From: Pseudoduganella namucuonensis
GTDB lineage: Bacteria > Pseudomonadota > Gammaproteobacteria > Burkholderiales > Burkholderiaceae_D
Direction of reading: 5' to 3'
Assembly: GCF_900116645.1 (NCBI RefSeq)
Contig: NZ_FPBO01000047.1
Coordinates: 1-57,977, forward strand
Length of the DNA stretch: 57,977 bases
In this document: positions 15,600 through 24,814 of the stretch, piece by piece
How the letters are laid out: the number at the start of each line of letters is the position of its first letter
Numbering within the stretch: the first letter of the stretch is position 1
Made by a program: the position numbers and the translations under genes
The notes under the pieces: generated by a model
Databases searched by the model: none
Seen by the model: the letters and a program-made list of their open reading frames with translations, nothing else
Told to the model about the DNA's origin: nothing

Positions 15600-16754
15600 A
15601 TGCGCACAACCCTCCCGCGGGTCACACTGCTTGCCTGCATCGCCCCATTCGCCTCGGCCCAGGACTACCAGCGCGCGGGCGTGGCCAACAACATGCCGGT
15701 GTTCGAACAGGCGCTGAAGGCCAGGATGACGTTTCCGATGGCGTGGTCGCCCCGGGTGAAGGATCTGGGCGCATGGCGCGAGGCCGGGCGCGCCAAGGTG
15801 TGGGAGGCGACGCTGCAGCAGCCGGACCAGACGCCGTTCCAGCCGCGGGTGATCGCGGAAATCGACCGGGGCGCGTACCTGGCGCGCCAGGTCGTGTTCA
15901 ACCTGACGGGGGACAGCCGCGTGCGCGCGCTGATGCTGGTGCCCAAGGGCAAAGGGCCCTTCCCCGCCGCGCTGATGCTGCACGACCACGGCGGCAAATT
16001 CGACATCGGCAAGGAAAAAGCCATCGAGCCCTGGGGCGACGCCGAGCGGCGGGCCTCGTCGCAGGCCTGGGCCGACAAGCATTTCTCAGGCCGCTATCCG
16101 GGCGACGCGCTGGCCCGGCGCGGCTACGTGGTGCTGGCGGTGGACGCCCTCGGCTGGGGCGAGCGCGGCCCGCTGACCGGCGATGCGCAGCAGGCCCTGG
16201 CCGCCAACAGTTTCAACCTCGGCACCTCGATGGCGGGCCTGATGGCGCTGGAGGACGCGCGCGCCGCCGGCTTCCTCGCGGGCCTGCAGGAGGTCGATCC
16301 GCGGCGCGTGGCGGCCATCGGCTTCTCCATGGGCGGCTACCGCGCCTGGCAGGTGGCGGCGCTGTCGGACTCGGTGACGGCCGTGATCGCGGCCAACTGG
16401 ATGGCGACGCTGCACGGCCTGATGGTGCCCGGCAACAACCAGCTCAAGGGCGGCTCGGGCTGGAACATGCTGCACCCGGGCCTGGCGCGCCACCTGGACT
16501 ACCCGGACATCGCCAGCCTGGCCGCGCCCAAGCCGGCGCTGTTCCTCAACGGCGAGACGGACCGGCTGTTCCCGGCCCAGGCCGCGCGCGACGCGTTCGG
16601 CAAGATGCGGCAGGTATGGCAGGCGTGGGGCGCCCCCGAGCGTTTCGAGGCGCGCATGCTGCCCCTCGGCCACGTCTTCCCCATGGAAGTCCAGGACGCC
16701 GCCTACGACTGGCTGGACCGTCAGTTCCAGCACCGCCCGCCCAAGGCGGATTAG
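15600..16754 (+). CDS. Secreted alpha/beta hydrolase (dienelactone hydrolase-like esterase)
   Basis: A 384-residue exported alpha/beta hydrolase. Residues 1-20 are a signal peptide ending in FASA. The nucleophile elbow is GFSMGG with S243, the acid is probably D321 in NGETDRLFPAQ, and the base is H358 in LPLGHVFPM, in the correct order. The oxyanion region is LMLHDHGGKFDIG. The long N-terminal part and the ALGWGERG segment resemble large dienelactone hydrolase-like or acetyl-xylan-esterase-like proteins. Placed near the GH43 cluster it could remove ester groups from hemicellulose, but it is not in that operon and the substrate is unknown. Confidence 0.82.
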   Translation: MRTTLPRVTLLACIAPFASAQDYQRAGVANNMPVFEQALKARMTFPMAWSPRVKDLGAWREAGRAKVWEATLQQPDQTPFQPRVIAEIDRGAYLARQVVFNLTGDSRVRALMLVPKGKGPFPAALMLHDHGGKFDIGKEKAIEPWGDAERRASSQAWADKHFSGRYPGDALARRGYVVLAVDALGWGERGPLTGDAQQALAANSFNLGTSMAGLMALEDARAAGFLAGLQEVDPRRVAAIGFSMGGYRAWQVAALSDSVTAVIAANWMATLHGLMVPGNNQLKGGSGWNMLHPGLARHLDYPDIASLAAPKPALFLNGETDRLFPAQAARDAFGKMRQVWQAWGAPERFEARMLPLGHVFPMEVQDAAYDWLDRQFQHRPPKAD

Positions 16755-16782
16755 CCGCTTGGCTGCGCAGGCGGCCGGTCAC

Positions 16783-18240
16783 TCATCCGCGCAGCAGCGC
16801 CAGCGCCTGGCTGGGGATGGCGTTGGCCTGGGCCACCATGGCGGTGGCGGCCTGCTGCAGGATCTGGCCGCGCGTCAATTGCATGGTCTCGGCGGCGTAG
16901 TCGGTGTCGCGGATGCGCGAGCGGGCGGCCGACAGGTTGAGCGCGCCGTTGACCAGGTTGTCGTGCGCGTGCATCAGCCGGTTCTCGGCCGCGCCCAGCA
17001 TCGAGCGCATGCCGTTCACCGTTTCCAGCTTGGCGTCGATGTAGTCCAGCATCGCGCTGGCGCTGGCCGCCGTGGAGAGGTCGAGCGGCGGGTCGCCCGA
17101 GCCCACCGGCCGCAGCAGGCTGACCGTGTTGCCGGTCTCCTCGGGCGCCACGGTGCCGGGCGCGAAGCCGGCCAGGCCGGGATTGTTGCCGCTGATGACC
17201 AGGCTGTCCGGCTCCACGTCCTCGGCGTTGTTGATGGTCACCGTGCCGCGCGTGGTGCCGCCCGTCAGCCCCAGCGAGCCGATGGCGGCGCCGCCGGAGG
17301 TGTCGCCGATGCTGATATCGCGCCCGTCGACGGCGGTCAAGGTCAGCGTGGTGCCGGAGGCGCTGGCCGTCACGCCGGTGGCGCCGGCCGCACCCGAGAT
17401 CGCGGCGGCGGCGGCGGCGGCGTAGGCGGCGCCCGTCAGGCCGCTGAACGCGCCGACGCCGACGCCGTTGATCAGCAGCCCGCCGTTGGCCACGCCGCCG
17501 GCGCCGCCCACCGTGCCGCTGGTGTCGTTTTCCGCCGTGGCGGTGAAGCCGGCCGGCGAGGCCTGGTTGATGGCGCGCGCCACCGCGTAGGCGCTCAGGC
17601 TGGTCTGGCCGGGCTCGGCGCCCGTCACCGAGGCGCCCACCGCCGTGCCGTTGAGCACCAGGCTGCCCTGCGCCAGCGCCCCCTGCACATTGCCCACCGC
17701 GTTCACCCGCTTGAGCGGCACGTCCTTCAGCTGCAGCGAGGTGACGTTGATGGGCAGCGCGGCCGGAATCGCCAGCGAAATGGTCTGGCCGGCCTGCTCG
17801 CCGATCTGGAAGTCCTCGCGGAAGGTGCCGTCCAGGATGTTGAGGTTGTTGAAACGGGTGCCGGTGACGATGTCGAAGTTCGATTTCATCAGCTCGTCGG
17901 CCTCGCGCTGGATGGCCTTGCGGTCGCCGCCGGTGTAGGTGCCGTTGGCGGCCTGCACCGCCAGTTCGCGGATGCGCTGGAAATTGTCGGCCAGCCGGCC
18001 GGCCGCGCCGTCCGCCACCTGCACCAGCGAGATGCCGTCGTTGGCGTTCTGGGCGGCGCGGTTCATGCCCCGCACGCCCGCCGTCATGCGCTCGGCGATG
18101 GCCAGGCCGGCCGCGTCGTCGCGCGCCGTGTTGATGCGCATGCCGCTCGACAGCCGCGCCATGCTGACGCCAACATCCGACGCCGCGCGCAGCAAGCCGC
18201 GCCCGGCGTTCATGGAGAGGATGTTGGTGTTGATTTGCAT
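16783..18240 (-). CDS. Flagellin
   Basis: A 485-residue flagellar filament subunit. The N-terminal D0/D1 region is canonical: MQINTNILSMNAGRGLLRA, then LSSGMRINTARDDAAGLAIA and LVQVADGAAGRLADNFQRIR. The C-terminal helix is also canonical (MLGAAENRLMHAHDNLVNG.., ending QALALLRG). Between them residues about 180-400 are a variable, surface-exposed region holding a flagellin hook-IN-like repeat (LLINGVGVGAF..TGVTASASGTTLTLTAVDGRD) and an alanine run from a GCG triplet tract. ATG 18240 was chosen over an upstream TTG because flagellins begin MxINTN; the ribosome site is weak. No other flagellar gene (fliD, fliS, flaG) is in the window. A sigma-28-like promoter lies upstream. Confidence 0.93.
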   Translation of the reverse strand: MQINTNILSMNAGRGLLRAASDVGVSMARLSSGMRINTARDDAAGLAIAERMTAGVRGMNRAAQNANDGISLVQVADGAAGRLADNFQRIRELAVQAANGTYTGGDRKAIQREADELMKSNFDIVTGTRFNNLNILDGTFREDFQIGEQAGQTISLAIPAALPINVTSLQLKDVPLKRVNAVGNVQGALAQGSLVLNGTAVGASVTGAEPGQTSLSAYAVARAINQASPAGFTATAENDTSGTVGGAGGVANGGLLINGVGVGAFSGLTGAAYAAAAAAAISGAAGATGVTASASGTTLTLTAVDGRDISIGDTSGGAAIGSLGLTGGTTRGTVTINNAEDVEPDSLVISGNNPGLAGFAPGTVAPEETGNTVSLLRPVGSGDPPLDLSTAASASAMLDYIDAKLETVNGMRSMLGAAENRLMHAHDNLVNGALNLSAARSRIRDTDYAAETMQLTRGQILQQAATAMVAQANAIPSQALALLRG

Positions 18241-18277
18241 TTTCGTCAATTACCGCGATGAGGGCGGCCCTACGACG

Positions 18278-18305
18278 GTAACGGCACGGCGGGAGCAGGT
18301 CTTTA
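18278..18305 (-). promoter_or_regulatory. Possible sigma-28 (FliA) promoter of flagellin
   Basis: On the leftward strand TAAAG (18301-18305), 15 bases, then GCCGTTAC (18278-18285). The sigma-28 consensus is TAAA, 15 bases, GCCGATAA, so both boxes match well but spacing is one base long and two -10 positions differ. It is 38 bases before the flagellin ATG. Confidence 0.4.
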
Positions 18306-18394
18306 ACCGAAAGCAACTTCGCCGGAACTTATTTTGGCGCGGCGAATCTACGTGTATACCTTTTGTCCACATTGCCCACATTGCCCCGGACGCC

Positions 18395-20863
18395 ATGGCC
18401 CAGCCCGTCATCACGCCGCCGCCGCACGAGGCGGCCGAATTGTTCCGCCTGATGGCGGAGGAAATCCGCGAATGCGCGATCTTCCTGCTGGACACCAGGG
18501 GCCGCATCACCGTCTGGAACCGCGGCGCCGAGGTGATGAAGGGCTACACGGCGCAGGAGGCCATCGGCCACCACTTCCGCATGCTGTACACGGAGGAGGA
18601 CCGGGCCCGGCGCTGGCCGGAGCACAACCTGCGCGCCGCGCACCGGGACGGCTACTACAGCGAGGAGCGCTGGCGCCGCAAGAAGGACGGCACGCTGTTC
18701 TGGGCCCACATCGCGCTCACCGCGCTGCGCGGCGAGCACGGGGCGCTGCGCGGCTATTCCAAGGTCACGCTGGACCTGACGCCGCACAAGGAGCTGGAGC
18801 GCTGCCTGGACGAGCGGGCGGAGAACCAGCGCATCCTGGCCGCGGCGCAGGCCGGCACCTGGGAATGGGACCCGGTGGACGGCCTGCTGCGGCTGTCGCC
18901 GGCGCTGCTCGAGCTGCTGGGCTACGAGGAGAACGAGCTGGGCCCGCACTTCCGCGACTGGGCCGCGCTGGTGGCGCGGGAGGACCTGCCCGAACTGCGG
19001 GCCCGGCTGCGCCGCGTGGCCGAGCAGGCGCCGTACGCGCCGCTGGCGCTGCACGCGCGCCTGTGCCGCAAGGACGGGCGCTGCCACTGGCACGACATCC
19101 GCGCCAGCTGGTGCCATTCGTCGCGCGCCGGCCGCGCGCTGCTGCAGGGCGTGTGCGTGGACATCGACCGCCAGATGCGGCTGCAGATGGCGCTGCGCTC
19201 GGCCAAGGAACGCGCCCAGGTGACGCTGCGCGCCATCACCAACGGCGTGCTCACCACCTGCCGCGACGGCCGCATCGACACCATGAACGCGGCCGCCGAG
19301 CACCTGACCGGCTGGATGGAGGACGAGGTGCGCGGGCGCCCCGCGGCCGAGGTGCTGCGCCTGGCCGACGAGGCCAGCGGCGCGGCGCTGCCGGACCCGG
19401 TGGCGCGCAGCATGGCCGAGCGGCGGGTGCTGGTGTCGCCGGCGCCGGCCCTGCTGGCGGCGCGCGGCGGCGCGCGCCACACGGTCGAATACGCGGTGGC
19501 GCCGCTGCTGCCGCCGGGGCGCGAGGTGGACGGCGCGGTGGTGGTGCTCAACGACGTGTCCGAGGCGCACGGCCTGCTGCGCAGCCTGCGCCACCAGGCC
19601 AGCCACGACGCGCTGACCGGCCTGGTGAACCGGCAGGAGTTCGGCCTGCGCCTGCAGCGCGCGCTGGAGCGGAGCACGCAGGAGGGCGCCGGCTGCGCGC
19701 TGCTGTACATGGACCTGGACCGGTTCAAGATCGTCAACGACACCTGCGGCCACGCCGCCGGCGACGACCTGCTGCGCCAGCTCGCGGCGGCCTACAGCGC
19801 CCACGTGCGCGAGCGCGACACGCTGGCCCGGCTGGGCGGCGACGAGTTCGCGCTCATCGTCGAACACTGCACGGTGCAGGAGGCGCTGCTGGTGGCGCGC
19901 AAGATCCTCGACACCACGCGCGCCTTCCGCTTCGTGCACGGCAAGCAGTCGTTCCGGATCGGCGTCAGCATCGGCCTGGTGCCGCTGCAGGAGGTCGCGC
20001 AGAGCGCCCAGGAGACGCTGCGCCAGGCCGACCACGCCTGCTACATCGCCAAGGAGCGGGGCCGCAACCGCGTCTTCGTGCAGCGCCGCCCGGGCGGCGA
20101 GATGCGGCAGCGGCGCAACGACATGTACTGGGCCAAGCGCCTGGGCGACGCCTTCCGCGGCGACCTGCTGCAGCTGTACCGCCAGCCCATCCACGCGCTC
20201 GGCGCCGCCGACGGCGGGCTGCACTACGAGATCCTGCTGCGCCTGCGCGACGGCCCGAACACGCCGATCCAACCGGGCGTGTTCCTGCCGGCCGCCGAGC
20301 GCTACGACATCATGCCCGAGGTCGACCGCTGGGTGCTGAACAAGAGCCTGGAATGGCTGGAGCGCAATCCCGCGCACGTGGCGCGGCTGGCGCTGTGCAC
20401 CATCAACCTGTCGCAGCGGGCGCTGGCCGATCCGGCCTTCCTGCGGCACGCCACCGCGCGCGTGCGCGACGCGGGGGTGCCGGCGGACAGGCTGTGCTTC
20501 GAGATCACGGAAACCGGCGCGGTGGCCAATATGCGCCAGACCCAGGCCTTCATCGCGGCGCTGAAGGAACTGGGCTGCCGCTTCGCGCTGGACGACTTCG
20601 GCACCGGCCTGGCCTCCTTCGCCTACCTGAAGGAGCTGCCGGTGGACTACGTGAAGATCGACGGCTCCTTCATCGAACCGATGATGGACAGCACGGTCGA
20701 TTTCGAGATGGTGCGCTTCACCAACGAGATCAGCCACATCATGGGGCGCCGCACCATCGCCGAATTCGTCAACGACCAGGCGACGCTGGCGCGGCTGACC
20801 GAGATCGGCGTCGACTTCGCGCAGGGCTACATGCTGGGGGAACCGGGGCCGCTGACGGCCTAG
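18395..20863 (+). CDS. PAS-GGDEF-EAL cyclic-di-GMP turnover protein
   Basis: An 822-residue soluble multidomain protein. Three PAS-type sensor domains span about residues 20-400 (GRITVWNRGAEVMKGYTAQE opens the first; TWEWDPVDG the second; NGVLTTCRDGRIDTMNAAAE the third). A GGDEF domain follows (SHDALTGLVNR.., FKIVNDTCGHAAGDDLL, RLGGDEFALI), then an EAL domain (HYEILLRLRDG, TINLSQRAL, CFEITETGA, DDFGTGLASFAYLKELPVDY, KIDGSFIEPM). The GGDEF motif is intact. In the EAL domain the signature is EIL and DDFGTG is kept; family comparison would be needed to be sure of phosphodiesterase activity. No membrane span, so it reads a cytoplasmic cue. It is divergent from flagellin, consistent with a motile-sessile switch role. 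Confidence 0.92.
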   Translation: MAQPVITPPPHEAAELFRLMAEEIRECAIFLLDTRGRITVWNRGAEVMKGYTAQEAIGHHFRMLYTEEDRARRWPEHNLRAAHRDGYYSEERWRRKKDGTLFWAHIALTALRGEHGALRGYSKVTLDLTPHKELERCLDERAENQRILAAAQAGTWEWDPVDGLLRLSPALLELLGYEENELGPHFRDWAALVAREDLPELRARLRRVAEQAPYAPLALHARLCRKDGRCHWHDIRASWCHSSRAGRALLQGVCVDIDRQMRLQMALRSAKERAQVTLRAITNGVLTTCRDGRIDTMNAAAEHLTGWMEDEVRGRPAAEVLRLADEASGAALPDPVARSMAERRVLVSPAPALLAARGGARHTVEYAVAPLLPPGREVDGAVVVLNDVSEAHGLLRSLRHQASHDALTGLVNRQEFGLRLQRALERSTQEGAGCALLYMDLDRFKIVNDTCGHAAGDDLLRQLAAAYSAHVRERDTLARLGGDEFALIVEHCTVQEALLVARKILDTTRAFRFVHGKQSFRIGVSIGLVPLQEVAQSAQETLRQADHACYIAKERGRNRVFVQRRPGGEMRQRRNDMYWAKRLGDAFRGDLLQLYRQPIHALGAADGGLHYEILLRLRDGPNTPIQPGVFLPAAERYDIMPEVDRWVLNKSLEWLERNPAHVARLALCTINLSQRALADPAFLRHATARVRDAGVPADRLCFEITETGAVANMRQTQAFIAALKELGCRFALDDFGTGLASFAYLKELPVDYVKIDGSFIEPMMDSTVDFEMVRFTNEISHIMGRRTIAEFVNDQATLARLTEIGVDFAQGYMLGEPGPLTA

Positions 20864-20879
20864 CGTGGCCGCCGCGCGC

Positions 20880-22517
20880 TCAGACGGGCAGCGGCAGGAT
20901 CGCCGGCGCCGCTTCCATGCGCTCGCGCAGCAGCTGCAGCTGGGGCGCGTCGATGCGGTCGGCGGCGGCCCGAAGGTATTTGGCGGCGCCCGGCGCCCCG
21001 CCCCGTTCGGCCATGCCCAGCCACAGCCAGGCCTGCGCCGGATCGGCCGGCGCGCCCTGGCCGCTCAGGTACATCAGGCCCACGTTCAGCTGCGCGCGCG
21101 CGTGGCCCTGCTCGGCGGCCTTGCGGTACCACGCCAGCGCCTCGGCGTAGTCGCGCGCCACGCCCTGTCCCGTGTCGTAGCGCAGCGCCAGCGCGAACTG
21201 GGCCAGGGTGTGGCCCTGCCCGGCGGCCTTGCGGTACCAGTGCGCCGCCTGGAGCGCGTCCGGCGCGGGGCCGTCGTCGCGGTCCAGCAGCTGGCCCAGC
21301 ATGTATTGCGCCGCCGCGTAGTCCTGCTCGGCGGCCTTGCGGTACCAGCCCAGCGCCATGCGGTGGTCGCGCGGCACGCCGCCGCCCGTCTCGTAGCGCA
21401 GGCCCAGGTCGAACTGGGCGCGCAGATGCCCCTGGTCGGCCGCCTTGCGGTACCAGAACACGGCCTCCTGCGCGTCCTGCGCCACGCCGTGGCCGTTGTC
21501 GTACAGCAGGCCCAGGTGGTACTGGGCGGCGGCGTGGCCCTGCTCGGCCGACAGACGGTACCAGTGCCGCGCCCGCTCGAAGTCCTGCGCCACGCCCTGG
21601 CCGTGGTCGTAGCGCAGGCCGAGGTTGTTCTGCGCGGCCGCGTGGCCCTGGTCGGCCGCCTTGCGGTACCAGTGCAGCGCCTTCTGCTCGTCGCGCGGCA
21701 CGCCCTGGCCGTTGTCGTGGATCAGCCCCAGGTTGAACTGCGAGCTGGCGTGGCCCTGCTCGGCGGCGCAGCGGTACCACTGGATGGCCTGCTGGCTGTC
21801 CTGCGGCACGCCGTCGCCCTTGTCGTAGCGCAGCGCCAGGTTGAACTGCGCCGGGGCGTAGCCCTGGTTGGCGGCCTTGCGGTACCAGGACATGGCCTGG
21901 TGCGGGTCGCGCGCCACGCCCTGCCCGTTGTCGTAGCGCAGGCCCAGGTTGAACTGCGCGCGCGCGTAGCCCTGCTCGGCGGCCCGGCGGTACCACATGA
22001 TGGCCTGCCTGAAGTCCTGCGGCACGCCCTTGCCGGTGTCGTACATCATGCCCAGGTTGTTCTGCGCGCCGGCGTCGCCCTGCTCGGCGGCCTTGCTGAA
22101 CCAGTGCATGGCGCGCTGGGTGTCCGCCGCCACGCCCTGGCCCTTGGCGTACATCCAGCCCAGGTTGTACTGGGCGGCGGCGTAGCCCTGCTCGGCCGAC
22201 AGCTGGTACCAGCGCGCCGCCTCCGCCAGGTCCTGCTCCACGCCCTGGCCCTTCTGGCACATCACGCCCAGGTTGTATTGCGCGTGCTCCAGGCCCGCGT
22301 TGGCGGCCTGGCGGTACCAGGCCACTGCCAGCTCGTAGCTCTGCGCCACGCCCTGGCCGTTGAAGTACATGAAGCCCAGGCTGTGCTGGGCGTTGGCCAC
22401 GCCGCGCTCGGCCAGGTCCTTCACGCGCAGGTATTCGGCGGTGTAGCCGCCGGCGTCCTTGCCTGGGCCGTTGCCGGCGTCCGCGGCGTCGGCCTCCGCG
22501 GCCGGGAACTTCTGCAT
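20880..22517 (-). CDS. Sel1-repeat protein (13 repeats)
   Basis: A 545-residue protein that is almost entirely Sel1-like repeats. I count 13 copies of a 36-residue unit of the form AQ(Y/F)NLG..YD.GQGV..D...A..WYRKAAEQGHA, from about residue 41 to 508, followed by a short helical tail. Sel1 repeats form alpha-solenoids that act as adaptors in signalling complexes. No signal peptide is seen, so it should be cytoplasmic. It is the third gene of a leftward operon: 16 bases separate it from the REC-PAS-GGDEF-EAL gene, which is 7 bases from the HDOD-kinase gene. That suggests a scaffold for the two signalling proteins. At DNA level the repeats give a ~108-bp period. Confidence 0.92.
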   Translation of the reverse strand: MQKFPAAEADAADAGNGPGKDAGGYTAEYLRVKDLAERGVANAQHSLGFMYFNGQGVAQSYELAVAWYRQAANAGLEHAQYNLGVMCQKGQGVEQDLAEAARWYQLSAEQGYAAAQYNLGWMYAKGQGVAADTQRAMHWFSKAAEQGDAGAQNNLGMMYDTGKGVPQDFRQAIMWYRRAAEQGYARAQFNLGLRYDNGQGVARDPHQAMSWYRKAANQGYAPAQFNLALRYDKGDGVPQDSQQAIQWYRCAAEQGHASSQFNLGLIHDNGQGVPRDEQKALHWYRKAADQGHAAAQNNLGLRYDHGQGVAQDFERARHWYRLSAEQGHAAAQYHLGLLYDNGHGVAQDAQEAVFWYRKAADQGHLRAQFDLGLRYETGGGVPRDHRMALGWYRKAAEQDYAAAQYMLGQLLDRDDGPAPDALQAAHWYRKAAGQGHTLAQFALALRYDTGQGVARDYAEALAWYRKAAEQGHARAQLNVGLMYLSGQGAPADPAQAWLWLGMAERGGAPGAAKYLRAAADRIDAPQLQLLRERMEAAPAILPLPV

Positions 22518-22533
22518 GATGGCCCCTGCGCGC

Positions 22534-24807
22534 CTAGGCTTGAATCGCGACCATGGCCGCCTGCGGCGGCTGCGCCGGTTCGACCGGGCCGCGCTCCTGC
22601 GCCCGCAGCACGTTGATGAAACTGGTCAGCGACACCGGCCGGTGGTACAGATAGCCCTGCATGGTGGTGCAGCCGTTGGCCTGCAGGTAGCGCGCCTGGA
22701 CCGGCGTCTCCACGCCCTCGGCCACCAGGTGCAGCCCCAGGCCGCGCGCGATCGAGATGATGGCCAGGATCACCGGGTAGTGGCCGTTCTCGTCGTGGAT
22801 CTCCTTGACGAAGGACTGGTCGATCTTGATGGTGTGGATGGGGAAGCGGTGCAGGTAGGACAGCGACGAATAGCCGGTGCCGAAATCGTCGATGGCGACC
22901 GACACGCCCAGCTGGCACAGCTTGTTCAACTGCTCGATCGCGTACAGCGGATTGCGGATGCAGATGTTCTCGGTGATCTCGACCTCGATCTGCGCCGGCG
23001 AGATGCCGTAGCGCGTCAGCGCGCCGCGCATCTTCTCGAAGAAGTCGCCGCGGTCCAGGTATTGCGGCGACAGGTTCAGCGACAGGCGGATCGCCTCGCC
23101 GCCGGCCGCGTTCCATTGCAGCAGGTCGCGGCACAGCGCGCCCAGCATCCAGTCCGAGATCGGCAGCATCAGGCCGTTCTCCTCGGCGAAGGGCAGGAAC
23201 TCGCCGGCCGACAAGAGGCCGCGCTGCGGGTGGTTCCAGCGCATCAGGCCCTCGGCGCCGATGATGCGGCCGGTGGCCACGTCGATCTGCGGCTGGTAGT
23301 ACATTTCCAGCTCGTTCTGCTCGAGCGCCTTGCGCAGCGCCTGCTCCAGCGCGATCTTCTGGTGCGACATGTCCAGCATCGAGTTGTGGTAGAAGCTGTG
23401 GCCGTTCTTGCCCAGCGCCTTCACCTGGTACATGGCGATGTCGGCGTGGCGCAGCAGCTCGTCGATGCTCTCGCCGTCGGCCGGGTAGATGGCGATGCCG
23501 ATCGAGGCCGAGATGTGCACCTGGTGGCCGTCCAGGTCGAACGGCTTTTGCAGGCTTTCCAGGAACTTCTCGGCGATCACCTTGGCGTCGTGGCGGTCGC
23601 GCAGCTCCGGCAGCACGATGGTGAACTCGTCGCCGCCCTGGCGCGCCAGCGTGTCGCCCTTGCGCAGGCATTCCTTCAGGCGCTGCGCGGCCTGCTGCAG
23701 CAGCTCGTCGCCCTTGACGTGGCCCAGCGTGTCGTTGACCAGCTTGAAGCGGTCCAGGTCAACGAACATCACGGCCAGCTCCGTCAGCTTGCGCTTGGCC
23801 TGGATCACGGCCAGCCCCAGCCTGTCCTTGAACAGCATGCGGTTCGGCAGGTCGGTCAGGATGTCGTGGTAGGCCTGGTAGGAGATCACCTCCTCGGCGC
23901 GCTTGCGGTCGGTGATGTCGCGCGCCACGCCGTAGATGCCGAACTGCGGATGGCGCTTGCCGTCGTGCTCGGGCAGGTGCATGCCGATCGCGTTCAGCGA
24001 GATCGTCATCAGCGTGTTGTTGAAGGTGCGTTCGACGCCGCCGCCCTTGCCGCCGTTGAGCTTGCATTTGAGGCGCAGCTCGACGTTGCGCGAGGCGCGC
24101 TCGTCGACGCGGCGCTCGTTGAACACGTAGCGCGCGCGCTCCTGGTCGTCGTCGTGCACCAGCACCGTGTAGTGCTTGCCGATCAGCTCCTCGCGCGCGA
24201 AGCCCAGCAGCTGGTAGGCGCGGTCGTTGACGAAGGTGATGTGGCCCTCGTGGTTCAGCGTGTAGATGATGTCCGGCGAGCTGTCCACCAGGTAGCGGTA
24301 CATGCGCTCGGAGTTCTCCAGGCGCTGCGCGATGCGCTGGTTGTCCATCGCCAGGCGGCGCTGCTGCAGCGCGTTCTGCACCGTCTTGAGCAGCTCCTCG
24401 CGGCTGTAGGGCTTGCGCAGGTAGTCGTAGGCGCCGCGCTTCAAGGCGCCGATGGCGGCCTCGATGCCGACGTCGCCGCTCATGACGATCACGTCGGAGT
24501 CGATGCCCTTGCCGTTCATGAAGTCCATGATCTCATGGCCGCTCATGTCGGGCAGGCGCAGGTCCAGCAGCACCAGGTCGAATTTAAGCTTTCCCAGCTG
24601 CGCCAGCGCCTCCGCGCCGCAGGTGGCGGTGACGAGGGTGTAGTCGCGGTCGCGCAGCAGTTCATACAGCGACGACAGCAGTCGGGGTTCATCGTCCACA
24701 AGTAACAGCCGCGGGCAATACTCGCCATGGTCGCTGGTAAGCGGTACGGCGTGCGTTGCGTCAGTTGCCAGGTGCAGGGTTTGGGCGTTGGCAGGTGTCG
24801 CGTTCAT
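22534..24807 (-). CDS. Response regulator with PAS, GGDEF and EAL domains
   Basis: A 757-residue cytoplasmic output protein. The REC domain (about residues 32-148) has the acidic pair DDE at 38-40, the phospho-acceptor D82 in LVLLDLRLPDMSG, and K in LRKPYSREEL. A PAS domain follows (SPDIIYTLNHEGHITFVNDR), then GGDEF (VDLDRFKLVNDTLGHVKGDE, RQGGDEFTIVLPE, intact motif) and EAL (AEGLMRWNHPQRG, LSLNLSPQYL, VEITENICI, DDFGTGYSSLSYLHRFP, KIDQSFVKEI, AEGVET). All EAL metal and catalytic motifs appear present, so phosphodiesterase activity is likely. It lies 7 bases after the HDOD-GAF histidine kinase, its probable phosphodonor. Confidence 0.95.
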   Translation of the reverse strand: MNATPANAQTLHLATDATHAVPLTSDHGEYCPRLLLVDDEPRLLSSLYELLRDRDYTLVTATCGAEALAQLGKLKFDLVLLDLRLPDMSGHEIMDFMNGKGIDSDVIVMSGDVGIEAAIGALKRGAYDYLRKPYSREELLKTVQNALQQRRLAMDNQRIAQRLENSERMYRYLVDSSPDIIYTLNHEGHITFVNDRAYQLLGFAREELIGKHYTVLVHDDDQERARYVFNERRVDERASRNVELRLKCKLNGGKGGGVERTFNNTLMTISLNAIGMHLPEHDGKRHPQFGIYGVARDITDRKRAEEVISYQAYHDILTDLPNRMLFKDRLGLAVIQAKRKLTELAVMFVDLDRFKLVNDTLGHVKGDELLQQAAQRLKECLRKGDTLARQGGDEFTIVLPELRDRHDAKVIAEKFLESLQKPFDLDGHQVHISASIGIAIYPADGESIDELLRHADIAMYQVKALGKNGHSFYHNSMLDMSHQKIALEQALRKALEQNELEMYYQPQIDVATGRIIGAEGLMRWNHPQRGLLSAGEFLPFAEENGLMLPISDWMLGALCRDLLQWNAAGGEAIRLSLNLSPQYLDRGDFFEKMRGALTRYGISPAQIEVEITENICIRNPLYAIEQLNKLCQLGVSVAIDDFGTGYSSLSYLHRFPIHTIKIDQSFVKEIHDENGHYPVILAIISIARGLGLHLVAEGVETPVQARYLQANGCTTMQGYLYHRPVSLTSFINVLRAQERGPVEPAQPPQAAMVAIQA

Positions 24808-24814
24808 CTTGGCC

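Noticed and set aside
18329..20737. Long leftward open frame antisense to the PAS-GGDEF-EAL gene
   Set aside because: Composition is typical of a shadow frame; the forward strand carries clear domain motifs.
20880..22517. ~108-bp periodic repeats considered as a CRISPR-like or satellite array
   Set aside because: The period equals the 36-codon Sel1 unit and the frame stays open throughout, so it is a coding repeat.
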